Of a DNA stretch of 64,000 bases, positions 25,103 to 34,356 are shown in pieces. The DNA is from Pontibacter burrus (lineage in GTDB: Bacteria > Bacteroidota > Bacteroidia > Cytophagales > Hymenobacteraceae). The notes beneath the pieces are model-generated. The model had not been told where the DNA came from, did no database searches, and saw nothing but the letters and a program-made list of their open reading frames with translations. Made by a program: the position numbers and the translations under genes. Location of the stretch: the NCBI RefSeq assembly GCF_010686685.1, contig NZ_JAAGWD010000001.1, positions 558,001 through 622,000 of the forward strand. The letters run 5' to 3'. Within the stretch, counting starts at the first letter, position 1; each line of letters starts with the position of its first letter.

Positions 25103-26245
25103 ATGGCAACCGGGTTTATTAAAGTACTGAAGCGTAAACTAAACAGTGCATTTTATGTGGCGCTCAGGCTGGTAAACTACTACCCCTACTATGATTACCT
25201 GCATGGCAAAGGTGAGAAAGTAAACCTGACGCCGGAATATGAACTCGAGTTTACGCCGGAAGAAAAAGCATTTCTGAAGGCATGTGCAGCCTCCTATAGT
25301 TACTTTGATGCTGATTACGCCCTTGGCCATCGTCAGAAAGAGCTCTCGCTTTATAAGCTGAAAGATGTGACCTTCTTTAGTAATACCGGCGTGATTAAAA
25401 TGGGCGATAAGCTTATAGTTGAGTCCGGGATGAGTGTGGACAGGCTTACACGTTGCAAGGCGTTCAGAGACTTTACCGTAATGTGGCCGCATAGTTACAA
25501 AAACGGCATTTACACAACTATACAACATAGCCATTGGGCTGATAATAACATCTCGCTCTGGTTTATAGATAGTTTGCCGAGGGCCTATATACTTTCGCAA
25601 ACTATAAAAGAGCCTGTAACACTGTTGATGTGGAAAGGTGCTCACCCGTACCAGAAGCATACGATGGAGTATGTGCTCAAGGATTCTCCCCATATCCGGA
25701 TCAAATACATCAGCAAGCAACACAGAATCCGGATCAGTAATTTTTACATGCCCTCTTTTGTGACATCCTCTTTCAGCGGATACCTGCCGCCAGCAGTTAG
25801 TAACTGGCTTAGAGAGGGCGTCTGGAACAGCTACGATATTGTAAGATCAAACCCTAAACAGAGGATATATATAAGCAGATCCAAAGCCAGGTTCCGCCGT
25901 TTACTGAATGAGCCGGAAGTGATCCAGCTATTGGAGAAATATAACTTCAGGGTTATCTGGTCAGAAGACCTGGATTACCGGCAGCAAATACAAACCTTTT
26001 TTGATGCCGAGGCGATTATCTCACCTCATGGTGCTGGCCTTACCAATTTGTTGTTTGCAGAAAAGGCGCAGGTAGTGGAGTTTCATCAGGCTAATATCAT
26101 AAAGGGGCGTTATATGCTGCTGAGTAAAGGATTGGAGTTTGATTACTCTCCTATAATAGGAACAGACGGCGATGAGAACGAGGACTTTACCATACCATTA
26201 GAGGAACTGAATAAGTGGCTTAACTCCAGATACGGATCATTTTAA
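25103..26245 (+). CDS. Glycosyltransferase family 61 protein
   Basis: 380 residues, no signal peptide. The conserved GT61 (DUF563) core is at the C-terminal half: RIYISRSKARFRRLLNE, then FFDAEAIISPHGAGLTNLLF, where PHGAGLTN is the family signature, and VVEFHQANI. Members transfer sugars to proteins or surface polysaccharide in bacteria. Target unknown. The next gene starts two bases after its stop, so they are co-transcribed. Confidence 0.85.
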   Translation: MATGFIKVLKRKLNSAFYVALRLVNYYPYYDYLHGKGEKVNLTPEYELEFTPEEKAFLKACAASYSYFDADYALGHRQKELSLYKLKDVTFFSNTGVIKMGDKLIVESGMSVDRLTRCKAFRDFTVMWPHSYKNGIYTTIQHSHWADNNISLWFIDSLPRAYILSQTIKEPVTLLMWKGAHPYQKHTMEYVLKDSPHIRIKYISKQHRIRISNFYMPSFVTSSFSGYLPPAVSNWLREGVWNSYDIVRSNPKQRIYISRSKARFRRLLNEPEVIQLLEKYNFRVIWSEDLDYRQQIQTFFDAEAIISPHGAGLTNLLFAEKAQVVEFHQANIIKGRYMLLSKGLEFDYSPIIGTDGDENEDFTIPLEELNKWLNSRYGSF

Positions 26246-26246
26246 T

Positions 26247-27023
26247 ATGAACATAACTATAGTTGGTGCTGGCAATGTGGCCTGGCACCTGGCGCAAGCC
26301 TTGCAGGAGGCAGGCAACACAATAACTGCTGTATACAGCCGTACGCTGGCAAATGCAGCAGAGCTTGCAATTCGCTTACCGGGGGCTGCAGCAACTGACA
26401 GCCTGAATTTTAGTAACACACCCGCAGACATTATTCTGATAGCTGTGCCCGACGGTGCTTTAGCTGATGTGGCCGAAAGAATGAAAGTGCAGCCGCAAAC
26501 TATAGTTGCCCATACCTCTGGGTCGCAGCCTGTGTCTGTTTTACAAACTATAGCTGCAGCTGGTGTTGGTGTATTTTACCCTGTGCAAACGTTCTCGAAG
26601 CGGGTGCCTGTTAACATGCAACAGGTGCCCATCCTAATTGAAGGTACCACAAATGACGCCACGAGCAGGCTGCAACAGCTGGCACAAACTATAAGCAGCA
26701 AGGTAGGGCTGGTAAATTCTGAGAAACGGAAGCAGTTGCACCTGGCGGCGGTATTTGCCTGCAACTTTACAAATCATTTGCTGGGAATCAGCCGCGAACT
26801 GCTGGCTCAGGCAGGTTTACCCTCCGATCTGTTGCAGCCACTCATTAATGAAACTATAAGCAAGGCAGCAGCACATCATCCTTTTACAGTACAAACCGGA
26901 CCTGCTGTGCGCAACGACCAGAATGTGATACATGAGCATCTGCAGCTGCTACGAGATAGCCCGGAGCTACAGGAAATATACCGCCAGCTTACCAGAAGCA
27001 TTCAGCAGAACCGCAAACTATAG
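26247..27023 (+). CDS. DUF2520 Rossmann-fold protein
   Basis: 258 residues. The N-terminal ITIVGAGNVAWHLAQAL is a dinucleotide-binding Rossmann motif of the F420/NADP oxidoreductase type; VVAHTSGSQPVSVL-like and FYPVQTFSK segments and a helical C-terminal domain (HLAAVFACNFTNHLLGI) are typical of the DUF2520 family. The reaction is unknown. Several in-frame CTATAG cores encode Thr-Ile-Val or similar. In related bacteria it often sits near a KdsC-like phosphatase; here that gene is at 52514. Confidence 0.85.
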   Translation: MNITIVGAGNVAWHLAQALQEAGNTITAVYSRTLANAAELAIRLPGAAATDSLNFSNTPADIILIAVPDGALADVAERMKVQPQTIVAHTSGSQPVSVLQTIAAAGVGVFYPVQTFSKRVPVNMQQVPILIEGTTNDATSRLQQLAQTISSKVGLVNSEKRKQLHLAAVFACNFTNHLLGISRELLAQAGLPSDLLQPLINETISKAAAHHPFTVQTGPAVRNDQNVIHEHLQLLRDSPELQEIYRQLTRSIQQNRKL

Positions 27024-27039
27024 TTTCCCACGCAAAATA

Positions 27040-27074
27040 AAAGGGAGTAGCCAGTTTATACTGCTACTCCCTTT
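27040..27074. terminator. Bidirectional terminator
   Basis: AAAGGGAGTAGC and GCTACTCCCTTT form a 12-bp stem between the convergent DUF2520 and TonB-receptor genes. Confidence 0.8.
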
Positions 27075-27128
27075 ACTCAAACTAACTAACTTGGATTTGC
27101 TTGTAGGTTATTGTGTTAGGTACTGGGT

Positions 27129-29597
27129 TTAAAAGTCATCTTCAAAATCTCCGCCGTTGTTATTGTTCTGGTTACGACGGTTGCGCTGGTTCTCGCCATC
27201 GCTGTTAATGCGGTAAGTAAAGCCCAGGTAAACGATGCGGCTCTGGCGACGGTTCTCTATCTCTGATCTAAACTCCGGACCGTAGCTCAGGAAATCGAAA
27301 CGACGGGTGTTAAACAGGTCTGAGACACGTAACGAGACTGTGCCTTTCTTATTCAGCACTTCTTTTTTCATGCCCAGGTCTGCACTGAACATCTGTTCCA
27401 TACGGCCTTGTATGTCAGCTCGTGGAGCGCGATAAGATCCTGAAAGCTGTATGTCCAGGTCTTTCCACACCTTCATGTTAGAGTTAAGCTTGGCGCCCCA
27501 GTTAAACTGTGCATTGCTCAGCTTTGTATCGTTCTGGGTAGTACTTAGCTCGGTTCTGTAACCAGACCAGCTGGCATTTACGCGCCACCAGTTAGTAATA
27601 GGCGAATTGGTGCTGAACTCAAAACCGTAGGATCTGTTATTTGACAGGTTAATGAAGGTGGTCTCTGTACCGGGCTCTCCTTTATCATTTACCATATCAG
27701 TTGCCTGACGGAAGCGCTCAATTCCGTCGGTGGTATGGCGGTAGAAAACAGTGGCATTAAGTGAGGCCTGCCCCCAGTAGCGCAGGTAGCCCAGCTCAAG
27801 CGAGTTTATAAATTCAGGCTTTAGTTTAGGGTTACCATAGGATATGTTATACACATCGGTAATGTCTACAAATGGGTTCAGGAAGCGGCTGCGCGGCCTG
27901 TTTATGCGGCGACTATAGCTGAATTGTACTTTGTTGTCGTCGTTAAAATCGTTGGTTATAAACAGCGTTGGGAAAAGACTGAAATAATCATTGTTGTTTA
28001 CATCGTCGGCCGTGCGCAGATCGGTTTTAATAAATGTATGTTCTGCTCTTAAGCCCAACTGGTAGGTTAAACTTCTGAACTTGTTGCTATAGTTGGTGTA
28101 AACAGAATATACCTGCTGATCGAACACGAAGTGATTACTTTGCTTTGCGTTGAATTCCATATCGCCGGTTTGCATGTTCCGGTTAAAGAATCTCGAGTCT
28201 TCGTTCAGGCGCTCGAAAGATGTTCTGAACCCTGCTTCCAGGCGGCTGTTCTCTGAAAAAGGATGCACATAATCCGCTTTGGTCACAAATTCATAGTTCT
28301 TGTCATCTACTAAAGTCTCCTCTATAGCAGGTATTGAGTTAATGTCACTACGTCTCTCGTCGAAGAGCGCCGTTTCATCGTCTATATTGGCGTTGTAAAC
28401 AATATCGGCAGTAAGTTCCTGGCCTTTGCGCTCAAACGTCTGGCGGTAACCCAGTGTCAGGTCCAGTGCGCGCTCATTTTCAACTTCAAATGCATCTCGC
28501 GTGCGGGTGCTTTGCAACAGTTGGTTCTCATCCAGAAAGCGGTAGCGGATGTTGTTCGTACTCTCGTCTTCGCTAAAGCGGTATAGTGCCGAAGCTGATA
28601 TAGTATGGCGGGGTGTCAGGAAATAATCAGCTCCCAGGCGAAAATTATGTGAAATGTCTGTGCTGTTGCGGTCTCCTTCCTGAAAACGGTAGCTAGTGCT
28701 GTCTATAATACCGGCTTCGTTCAGGTAATAGTTTGTGGTGTTGTTGCGTTGTGTGCCTGGCCGGGTGCGCTGCCTGAAATCGTATCCTCCGTTTAAGGAC
28801 CATTTAAAATAGCGATAGTTCAGGTTAAGCGATGTGTTATAGTTGTCGTGGGTGCCGGCCGTAACCGAGGCAGAGCCGTTAAAACCAGGTTTGCGCTCCT
28901 TTTTCATTACCAGGTTAATGATGCCGGATGTGCCCTCCGGGTTGTACTTGGAAGAAGGATTGGTGATCAGCTCAATGCTCTCGATCATGTTGGCCGGAAT
29001 CTGGTCCAGTGGTAGTTCAGATAAAGCAGAGCGCTTGCCATCTATCAGAATGGTAACATTAGTGCTGCCCCGCATACTTACATTTCCGTCTATATCTACG
29101 TCAACAGATGGCAGGTTCTGCATTACTTCGGCTACGGTGCCGCTCTGTGCGTTCAGGTCCTGGCTTACGTTTACTACCCGCTTATCCAGGTCAAAATCTA
29201 CGAGCTGTCGTTGTGCCACTACTTCTACCTCGCTTAGCTGGGTTGAGGTAGGGTCAAGCGAAATGTTGCCCAGCGCTACATTGGCTGATGTGGCTGTAAG
29301 GTTGATATTTGGTATAAACCGGGTTGGGTAGCCAACCATGGAAACACGGAGAATAAAACGGCCAGTAGGCACACGATCAAGAATAAACTTTCCCTCCATG
29401 TCGGAGGTGGCGCCGGTTACAAGGCTGGAGTCGCCGGCTGTGAGTAGCACTATGTTAGCAAAACCAACCGGTGCTTTGGTGGCGGCATCCTGCAGCGTGC
29501 CCGAAACTCTGCCGGAGTTTGAGGTTTGTGCAGCTAAAGCTGCCGGAATAATCAGGAAAAAGAGGACAAGGAACGATTTGTAAAAAGTTGTAATCAT
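27129..29597 (-). CDS. TonB-dependent-receptor-like outer-membrane protein (OMP_b-brl_3 type)
   Basis: 822 residues: signal peptide to about residue 23, a CarboxypepD_reg-like domain (VSGTLQDAATKAPVGFANI, about 30-115), a plug domain (VAEVMQNLPSVDVDIDGNV, SMRGSTNVTILIDGKR, IESIELITNPSSKYNPEGTS) and a C-terminal barrel ending with GFTYRIN. The tail after the barrel is an unusual Asn/Arg/Asp-rich low-complexity stretch (NRRNQNNNNGGDFEDDF). No SusD partner is adjacent, so the substrate is unknown; peptide or metal uptake are possibilities in the family. Confidence 0.9.
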   Translation of the reverse strand: MITTFYKSFLVLFFLIIPAALAAQTSNSGRVSGTLQDAATKAPVGFANIVLLTAGDSSLVTGATSDMEGKFILDRVPTGRFILRVSMVGYPTRFIPNINLTATSANVALGNISLDPTSTQLSEVEVVAQRQLVDFDLDKRVVNVSQDLNAQSGTVAEVMQNLPSVDVDIDGNVSMRGSTNVTILIDGKRSALSELPLDQIPANMIESIELITNPSSKYNPEGTSGIINLVMKKERKPGFNGSASVTAGTHDNYNTSLNLNYRYFKWSLNGGYDFRQRTRPGTQRNNTTNYYLNEAGIIDSTSYRFQEGDRNSTDISHNFRLGADYFLTPRHTISASALYRFSEDESTNNIRYRFLDENQLLQSTRTRDAFEVENERALDLTLGYRQTFERKGQELTADIVYNANIDDETALFDERRSDINSIPAIEETLVDDKNYEFVTKADYVHPFSENSRLEAGFRTSFERLNEDSRFFNRNMQTGDMEFNAKQSNHFVFDQQVYSVYTNYSNKFRSLTYQLGLRAEHTFIKTDLRTADDVNNNDYFSLFPTLFITNDFNDDNKVQFSYSRRINRPRSRFLNPFVDITDVYNISYGNPKLKPEFINSLELGYLRYWGQASLNATVFYRHTTDGIERFRQATDMVNDKGEPGTETTFINLSNNRSYGFEFSTNSPITNWWRVNASWSGYRTELSTTQNDTKLSNAQFNWGAKLNSNMKVWKDLDIQLSGSYRAPRADIQGRMEQMFSADLGMKKEVLNKKGTVSLRVSDLFNTRRFDFLSYGPEFRSEIENRRQSRIVYLGFTYRINSDGENQRNRRNQNNNNGGDFEDDF

Positions 29598-29785
29598 GCG
29601 TTTTAATTCAGCTCACTTTTATTTTAACGCGCTCACGGATAAGATAGTGTTAAGAATAGCGCAAGTGATTTAAGACAACTAAGACGGGCAAACTATACCA
29701 CACTATAGCTTCAAAAACCTGAAAGTAGGACAAACAAACGCGGAATAAGTTTAACTACAGATAAAAAATTATGGGTTAAAGCATA
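29598..29785. other. Short gap upstream of the TonB-receptor gene
   Basis: No gene and no convincing -7 element seen. One CTATAG core is at about 29702. Confidence 0.4.
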
Positions 29786-29832
29786 AAACTATAGTTTCCA
29801 GACAGAAAGTAGCCGGAAACTATAGTTTTTGG
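29786..29832 (-). terminator. Terminator built from two AACTATAGTT palindromes
   Basis: AAACTATAGTTTCC and GGAAACTATAGTTT form a perfect 14-bp stem around a 15-base loop. It lies just downstream of the SpoU methyltransferase on the minus strand. Confidence 0.8.
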
Positions 29833-29860
29833 TAAGGTGTTGTGGCTGAGTGGCTTGAAG

Positions 29861-30388
29861 CTATAGTTGCTTGCTCAGGAAATCCCAAACCACTACGCCA
29901 GTAGCTACCGAAATATTTAACGAGTGCTTGGTGCCGAACTGCGGAATCTCCAGCACAAAGTCAGAATGATTGATCACTTCCTGCTCCACGCCAAATACTT
30001 CGTTACCAAGTACCAGCGCATAATGCAGCCCTGGCTCCGGGATAAAATCATTCAGCTTCAAACTATTCTCTGCCTGCTCTACTGAACCGATCTTATAGTT
30101 CTGTTCTTTCAGTTGCTTTACCAGTTGTAATGTATCGGGCACGTGCTCCCATTCCACCGACTCTGTTGCGCCCAGGGCTGTCTTCTCAATATCGCGGTGA
30201 GGCGGGGTGCCGGTAATGCCACACAGGTAGATTTTCTCTACCATAAATGCATCGGCCGTGCGGAACACGGAACCCACATTATTCAGGCTCCGAACATTAT
30301 CCAGCACCAAGACTAACGGTATTTTTTTCTTATTTTTGAATTCTTCAACCGACTCGCGGTTAAGTTCATCCATCGAAAGTTTGCGCAT
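29861..30388 (-). CDS. SpoU/TrmH-family RNA 2'-O-ribose methyltransferase
   Basis: 175 residues from the ATG at 30388 (MRKLSMDELNRESVEEFK), which is the usual start of this Bacteroidota subfamily. The three SPOUT motifs are present: NVRSLNNVGSVFRTADAF, ALVLGNEVFGVEQE and IPQFGTKHSLNISVATGVV, which make the knot that binds S-adenosylmethionine. It methylates a ribose 2'-OH in tRNA or rRNA; the target nucleotide is not evident. A promoter candidate is at 30451-30480. Confidence 0.9.
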   Translation of the reverse strand: MRKLSMDELNRESVEEFKNKKKIPLVLVLDNVRSLNNVGSVFRTADAFMVEKIYLCGITGTPPHRDIEKTALGATESVEWEHVPDTLQLVKQLKEQNYKIGSVEQAENSLKLNDFIPEPGLHYALVLGNEVFGVEQEVINHSDFVLEIPQFGTKHSLNISVATGVVVWDFLSKQL

Positions 30389-30450
30389 ATTTCTGCTGAC
30401 AAAAGACTGTGTGATAAAAGACAAAAGAACTATAGTTGCTTTTGCCGCTG

Positions 30451-30480
30451 CAAAGGTCAGGCGGTTTGCTCAGAAATCAA
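30451..30480 (-). promoter_or_regulatory. Candidate promoter of the SpoU methyltransferase
   Basis: Minus strand TTG at 30478-30480, a 19-bp spacer and GACCTTTG at 30451-30458 (7 of 8 to TAnnTTTG). Confidence 0.5.
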
Positions 30481-30489
30481 ACTATAGTT

Positions 30490-30745
30490 TAGTTGTTGAT
30501 TGTTGATGGTTAAATGGATGAGAGATTGGATTAGTTTGAAGTTGGCCGCTCTTTCGGATTTGCAATCCGAAAGTATAGTAGACGCGGATTTGTAATCCGC
30601 AATGACAAAGGCAGTAACTATAAGCAAGCAAACGGATATCAGATCCGGAGCAGCGGTTGAAGAAGAGTAAAATTCCCCTCCTGGGAGGGGCTAGGGGTGG
30701 GTTTACCCATTCATAATTCTTAATTCAGAATTCATAATTAAACTA
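30490..30745. repeat. Cluster of short dispersed repeats upstream of mutS
   Basis: This gap packs several repeat types: GTTGTTGATTGTTGATGG at about 30493-30510 (reverse complement of words near 60860-60882), two perfect inverted repeats CTTTCGGATT-TGC-AATCCGAAAG (30552-30574) and GCGGATT-TGT-AATCCGC (30585-30601), a TTCCCCTCCTGGGAGGGG hairpin near 30673-30690 shared with both long repeats, and an AATTC/ATAATT word run near 30712-30740. No gene seen. Confidence 0.6.
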
Positions 30746-30749
30746 TAGT

Positions 30750-33374
30750 ATGAAAGGAGAAGGCACTGTAACCCCTTTGATGAAACAATACAATGCAATT
30801 AAAGCGAAACATCCGGGGGCGTTGCTGCTATTCAGGGTAGGCGATTTTTACGAAACCTTTGGCGAAGATGCCATCAAGGCCAGTAAGATATTGGATATAG
30901 TTTTAACCAAGCGTGGTGCCGGCTCTACTTCCGAAACAGCGCTGGCCGGTTTCCCGCATCACTCCCTGGACACGTATTTGCCTAAGCTGGTGCGCGCCGG
31001 TGAGCGCGTAGCCATCTGCGACCAACTGGAAGACCCGAAAACGGTAAAAGGAATTGTAAAGCGTGGCGTAACAGAGCTGGTAACACCAGGCGTGTCGTTT
31101 AACGACCAGGTTTTGGAGCGGCGTAGCAACAACTATCTGGCTGCTGTACACTTTGGGAAAACTGAAACAGGTATCTCCTTCCTGGATGTATCGACCGGTG
31201 AATTCATCACGGCGCAGGGCGATAGGAACTATATCGGGAAGCTGCTGCAAAGCTTTTCTCCTTCGGAGGTACTGTTCTGCAAACGCGAAAAAGAAACCTT
31301 TACCGAGCGCTACGGCCCTGATTTCAGATACTATGCTCTGGAAGAATGGGTGTTTAACTATGACTTCGCCTACGAATCGCTGACCCGCCAGTTTGGGACT
31401 ACCTCGCTGAAAGGTTTCGGTATTGAAGGCATGGTAGAAGGCATTATTTCCGCTGGAGCTATACTTCATTATTTAGCTGAAACACAACACAAGGAAATCA
31501 GCCACATCGCTACTATTTCGCGCCTGGAAGAGGACAAGTATGTGTGGCTGGACAGGTTTACGGTGCGTAACCTGGAGCTGGTGTTTCCGCAGCACCAGGA
31601 AGGTGTGCCGCTGATACAGGTGCTGGACCATACGGTAACGCCAATGGGTGCCCGCCTACTGAAGAAGTGGGTGGTATTGCCGCTGAAAGATGTAGCCCAG
31701 ATAAAACGACGCCTTGATACCGTAGAAGCTCTGACCCAGCACCGCGAACTGCTGAGTGAACTTACTACGCACCTGAAACAGATCAACGACCTGGAGCGCC
31801 TGATCTCGAAAGTAGCGGTGCGCCGCGTGAACCCGCGTGAGCTGGTGCAGTTGGCCAAAGCCCTGGATGCTATAGTTCCGATACAGACTGCCCTGGCCCT
31901 AAGTAACATTGCCGCCCTGCAGAAACTGGCTGCACAGCTTACGCCCTGCGATGGTCTGCGCGAAGAGATCAAAAACATACTGAAGCCTGAGCCGCCAATG
32001 CTCACCAACCAGGGCAACATGATCAACGACGGCATTAATGCGGAGCTGGACGAACTGCGTGCCATCGCTTTTTCAGGCAAAGATTACCTGGCACAACTAC
32101 AGCAGCGCGAAGTGAAGAACACAGGCATCAGCTCGCTTAAAATAGCCTACAACAAGGTATTCGGGTATTACCTGGAGGTAAGCAACGCGCATAAAGACAA
32201 AGTGCCTGCCACCTGGATACGCAAGCAGACGCTGGTAAACGCGGAGCGCTACATAACCGAAGAGCTGAAGACCTATGAAGAGAAGATCCTAAATGCAGAA
32301 GACCGCATCTATAGTATAGAGTTTGGCCTGTTTAACGAATTGGTGCTGCACGCCCTGGATTACGTGGCGCAGGTACAGCAAAATGCCAAAGTTATTGGTG
32401 TGATCGACTGCCTGAGCTCTTTTGCAACTATAGCTTTGGCGAACAACTATACCAAGCCGGAAGTAAGCGACAGCCACGTGCTTGATATCAAAAAAGGCCG
32501 TCACCCGGTTATCGAAAAGCAACTGCCTTTAGGCGAAAGCTATGTGCCGAACGATATTTTCCTGGATAACGAACAGCAGCAAGTGATCATTATTACTGGT
32601 CCGAACATGGCCGGTAAAAGTGCCCTGCTTCGCCAGACCGCCCTTATCGTTTTAATGGCGCAGATCGGTTGCTTTGTCCCTGCAGAGGCCGCAACTATAG
32701 GCATCATCGATAAGATCTTTACCCGCGTGGGTGCTTCGGATAATTTGTCGAAAGGTGAATCTACGTTTATGGTGGAGATGACCGAAACGGCCAGCATACT
32801 GAATAACTTGTCGGACCGTAGTTTAGTGCTGATGGATGAGATTGGCCGTGGTACAAGTACTTACGATGGTATTTCAATTGCCTGGGCAATTGTGGAGCAC
32901 CTGCATAACCATCCGAAGTTTAAAGCCAAAACGCTGTTTGCCACGCATTACCACGAACTGAACCAACTGGCCGAAGAGCTGGAGCGTGTGAAGAACTATA
33001 ACGTGTCGGTGCGGGAAGCGGGTGGTAAGATATTGTTTATGCGCAAACTGGTAGAAGGTGGCAGCGAGCACAGCTTTGGTATACATGTGGCCCAGATGGC
33101 CGGTATGCCAAACAGCGTGGTGCTACGTGCCGATGAGATCATGCATCACCTGGAAAAGGAAAAAGTATCGGAACAGTCGCCGCAGCAGAAAATGAAGTCG
33201 GCTCCGAAAAATAATTTCCAGCTAAGTATGTTTGAGCCTGCCGATCCGCAACTGGTACGCGCCAAAGAACTGCTGGACCAACTGGATATAAACACCATTA
33301 CCCCAGTAGAAGCCCTTTTAAAACTGAATGAGCTGAAAGGCCTGCTAAAAGAGAAAAGTGAGCCAGCGCGCTAA
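30750..33374 (+). CDS. mutS: DNA mismatch repair protein MutS
   Basis: 874 residues. The N-terminal mismatch-reading motif LLFRVGDFYETFGEDA (Phe-x-Glu), the Walker A ITGPNMAGKSALLRQ, Walker B LVLMDEIGRGTSTYDG and the HATHYHEL-type signature (LFATHYHELNQLAEE) identify full-length MutS1. It recognises mispairs and recruits MutL. In-frame CTATAG cores occur several times. The last gene end is 8 bp before the GyrI-like gene, so they likely share a transcript. Confidence 0.97.
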   Translation: MKGEGTVTPLMKQYNAIKAKHPGALLLFRVGDFYETFGEDAIKASKILDIVLTKRGAGSTSETALAGFPHHSLDTYLPKLVRAGERVAICDQLEDPKTVKGIVKRGVTELVTPGVSFNDQVLERRSNNYLAAVHFGKTETGISFLDVSTGEFITAQGDRNYIGKLLQSFSPSEVLFCKREKETFTERYGPDFRYYALEEWVFNYDFAYESLTRQFGTTSLKGFGIEGMVEGIISAGAILHYLAETQHKEISHIATISRLEEDKYVWLDRFTVRNLELVFPQHQEGVPLIQVLDHTVTPMGARLLKKWVVLPLKDVAQIKRRLDTVEALTQHRELLSELTTHLKQINDLERLISKVAVRRVNPRELVQLAKALDAIVPIQTALALSNIAALQKLAAQLTPCDGLREEIKNILKPEPPMLTNQGNMINDGINAELDELRAIAFSGKDYLAQLQQREVKNTGISSLKIAYNKVFGYYLEVSNAHKDKVPATWIRKQTLVNAERYITEELKTYEEKILNAEDRIYSIEFGLFNELVLHALDYVAQVQQNAKVIGVIDCLSSFATIALANNYTKPEVSDSHVLDIKKGRHPVIEKQLPLGESYVPNDIFLDNEQQQVIIITGPNMAGKSALLRQTALIVLMAQIGCFVPAEAATIGIIDKIFTRVGASDNLSKGESTFMVEMTETASILNNLSDRSLVLMDEIGRGTSTYDGISIAWAIVEHLHNHPKFKAKTLFATHYHELNQLAEELERVKNYNVSVREAGGKILFMRKLVEGGSEHSFGIHVAQMAGMPNSVVLRADEIMHHLEKEKVSEQSPQQKMKSAPKNNFQLSMFEPADPQLVRAKELLDQLDINTITPVEALLKLNELKGLLKEKSEPAR

Positions 33375-33382
33375 ATAAAATC

Positions 33383-33871
33383 ATGTGGGAACCAACTATA
33401 AGAACTATAGGAGCCAAAAAGCTGGCCGGCCTTCGCGCCGAAACCACACTGGCTACCGATAACCCGGCTGCACTCTGGCAGGAGTTTATGCCGCGGCGCA
33501 AAGAGCTGACAACTATAGTTGGAAATGAGCTATACGCTGTGCAGGTGTATGATGCCGGTTTCGTGAAAGGTAAGTTTACGGCTGATAGTATATTCCAGAA
33601 ATGGGCAGCGGTAGAAGTTTCAGGCAGTGGTGAATTACCCGACGGAATGGAGCAGCTTATAGTTCCGGCTGGGGATTATGCTGTGTTCATCCATAAAGGA
33701 CCGGCCAGCGACTTTGTAAAAACAGCGAACTATATTTACCGCCAATGGCTACCCAATAGCAATTACCTGCTTGATGACAGGCCACACCTGCAGGTGATGT
33801 GCGAAAAATACCTCGGGCATACTAACCCGGATTCTGAAGAAGAAGTGTGGGTTCCTGTAAAATTGAGGTAG
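33383..33871 (+). CDS. GyrI-like / AraC effector-binding-domain protein
   Basis: 162 residues, a single GyrI-like (SRPBCC-type SBD) domain without an HTH. Features include the opening IRTIGAKKLAGLRAET, the EQLIVPAGDYAVFIHKGPAS core and DRPHLQVMCEKY. Such proteins bind small hydrophobic or cationic compounds and can inhibit gyrase or hydrolyse ligands; the ligand is unknown. It follows mutS by 8 bp. Confidence 0.85.
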   Translation: MWEPTIRTIGAKKLAGLRAETTLATDNPAALWQEFMPRRKELTTIVGNELYAVQVYDAGFVKGKFTADSIFQKWAAVEVSGSGELPDGMEQLIVPAGDYAVFIHKGPASDFVKTANYIYRQWLPNSNYLLDDRPHLQVMCEKYLGHTNPDSEEEVWVPVKLR

Positions 33872-33981
33872 TTTCTGGCCTGAAGGAGCTGCCAAACTAT
33901 AGGCGAATAAAAAAATATAAAATTTTCTGCCTGAAAATCAGTTGAAAACGCTTTAGCAGAAGATTTTTTTTGTGCATGCTA

Positions 33982-34011
33982 TTGACAATCGAGATTTTGT
34001 CTATATCTTTG
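33982..34011 (+). promoter_or_regulatory. Bacteroidota-type promoter of the tRNA-Gly gene
   Basis: TTG at 33982-33984, a 19-bp spacer and TATCTTTG at 34004-34011 match the TTG / TAnnTTTG consensus exactly, about 50 bp before the tRNA. Confidence 0.8.
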
Positions 34012-34062
34012 TATCACTAAATCGCTGGGACGGAAACGAAAGGCGAAAAAGTAAAGACTTAA

Positions 34063-34135
34063 GCGGGAGTAGCTCAGTTGGTAGAGCGCGACCTTGCCAA
34101 GGTCGAGGTCGCGAGTTCGAACCTCGTCTCCCGCT
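34063..34135 (+). tRNA. tRNA-Gly (anticodon GCC)
   Basis: Acceptor stem GCGGGAG / CTCCCGC, a D arm, the anticodon stem CGACC / GGTCG around TTGCCAA (anticodon GCC) and the GTTCGAA T-loop are all visible; discriminator T. CCA is not encoded. Confidence 0.97.
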
Positions 34136-34148
34136 CAAAAAGGAAGAT

Positions 34149-34182
34149 AAAGACGTTGTGTTAAACAACGTCTTTGTTTTTT
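34149..34182 (+). terminator. Terminator after tRNA-Gly
   Basis: AAAGACGTTGT and ACAACGTCTTT form an 11-bp stem followed by GTTTTTT. It separates the two tRNA genes. Confidence 0.85.
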
Positions 34183-34215
34183 AAAGTCACCCTTCGGATG
34201 TCGTTCCGAATGGCT

Positions 34216-34299
34216 GCCGGGATGGTGGAATTGGTAGACACGCAAGACTTAAAATCTTGTGGCCGCAAGGCCGTGCGGGTTCGATTCCCGCTCCTGGTA
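34216..34299 (+). tRNA. tRNA-Leu (anticodon TAA)
   Basis: 84 bases. Acceptor GCCGGGA / TCCTGGT (with wobble pairs), anticodon stem CAAGA / TCTTG around CTTAAAA (anticodon TAA), a long variable arm and the GGTTCGATTCC T arm. Discriminator A. Confidence 0.95.
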
Positions 34300-34310
34300 C
34301 TAGAGAAAAA

Positions 34311-34343
34311 GCCCTTGAAACTTATAGTTTCAAGGGCTTTTTT
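34311..34343. terminator. Bidirectional terminator after tRNA-Leu
   Basis: GCCCTTGAAAC and GTTTCAAGGGC pair around TTATA, with A and T runs at the ends. It serves tRNA-Leu and the convergent acyltransferase gene, and its stem-loop contains the TATAGTTT half-motif. Confidence 0.85.
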
Positions 34344-34356
34344 GTTGCTGAATATC

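Noticed and set aside
30490-30745. Small RNA gene before mutS
   Set aside because: Hairpins are present but there is no promoter and no terminator arrangement; dispersed repeats explain them.
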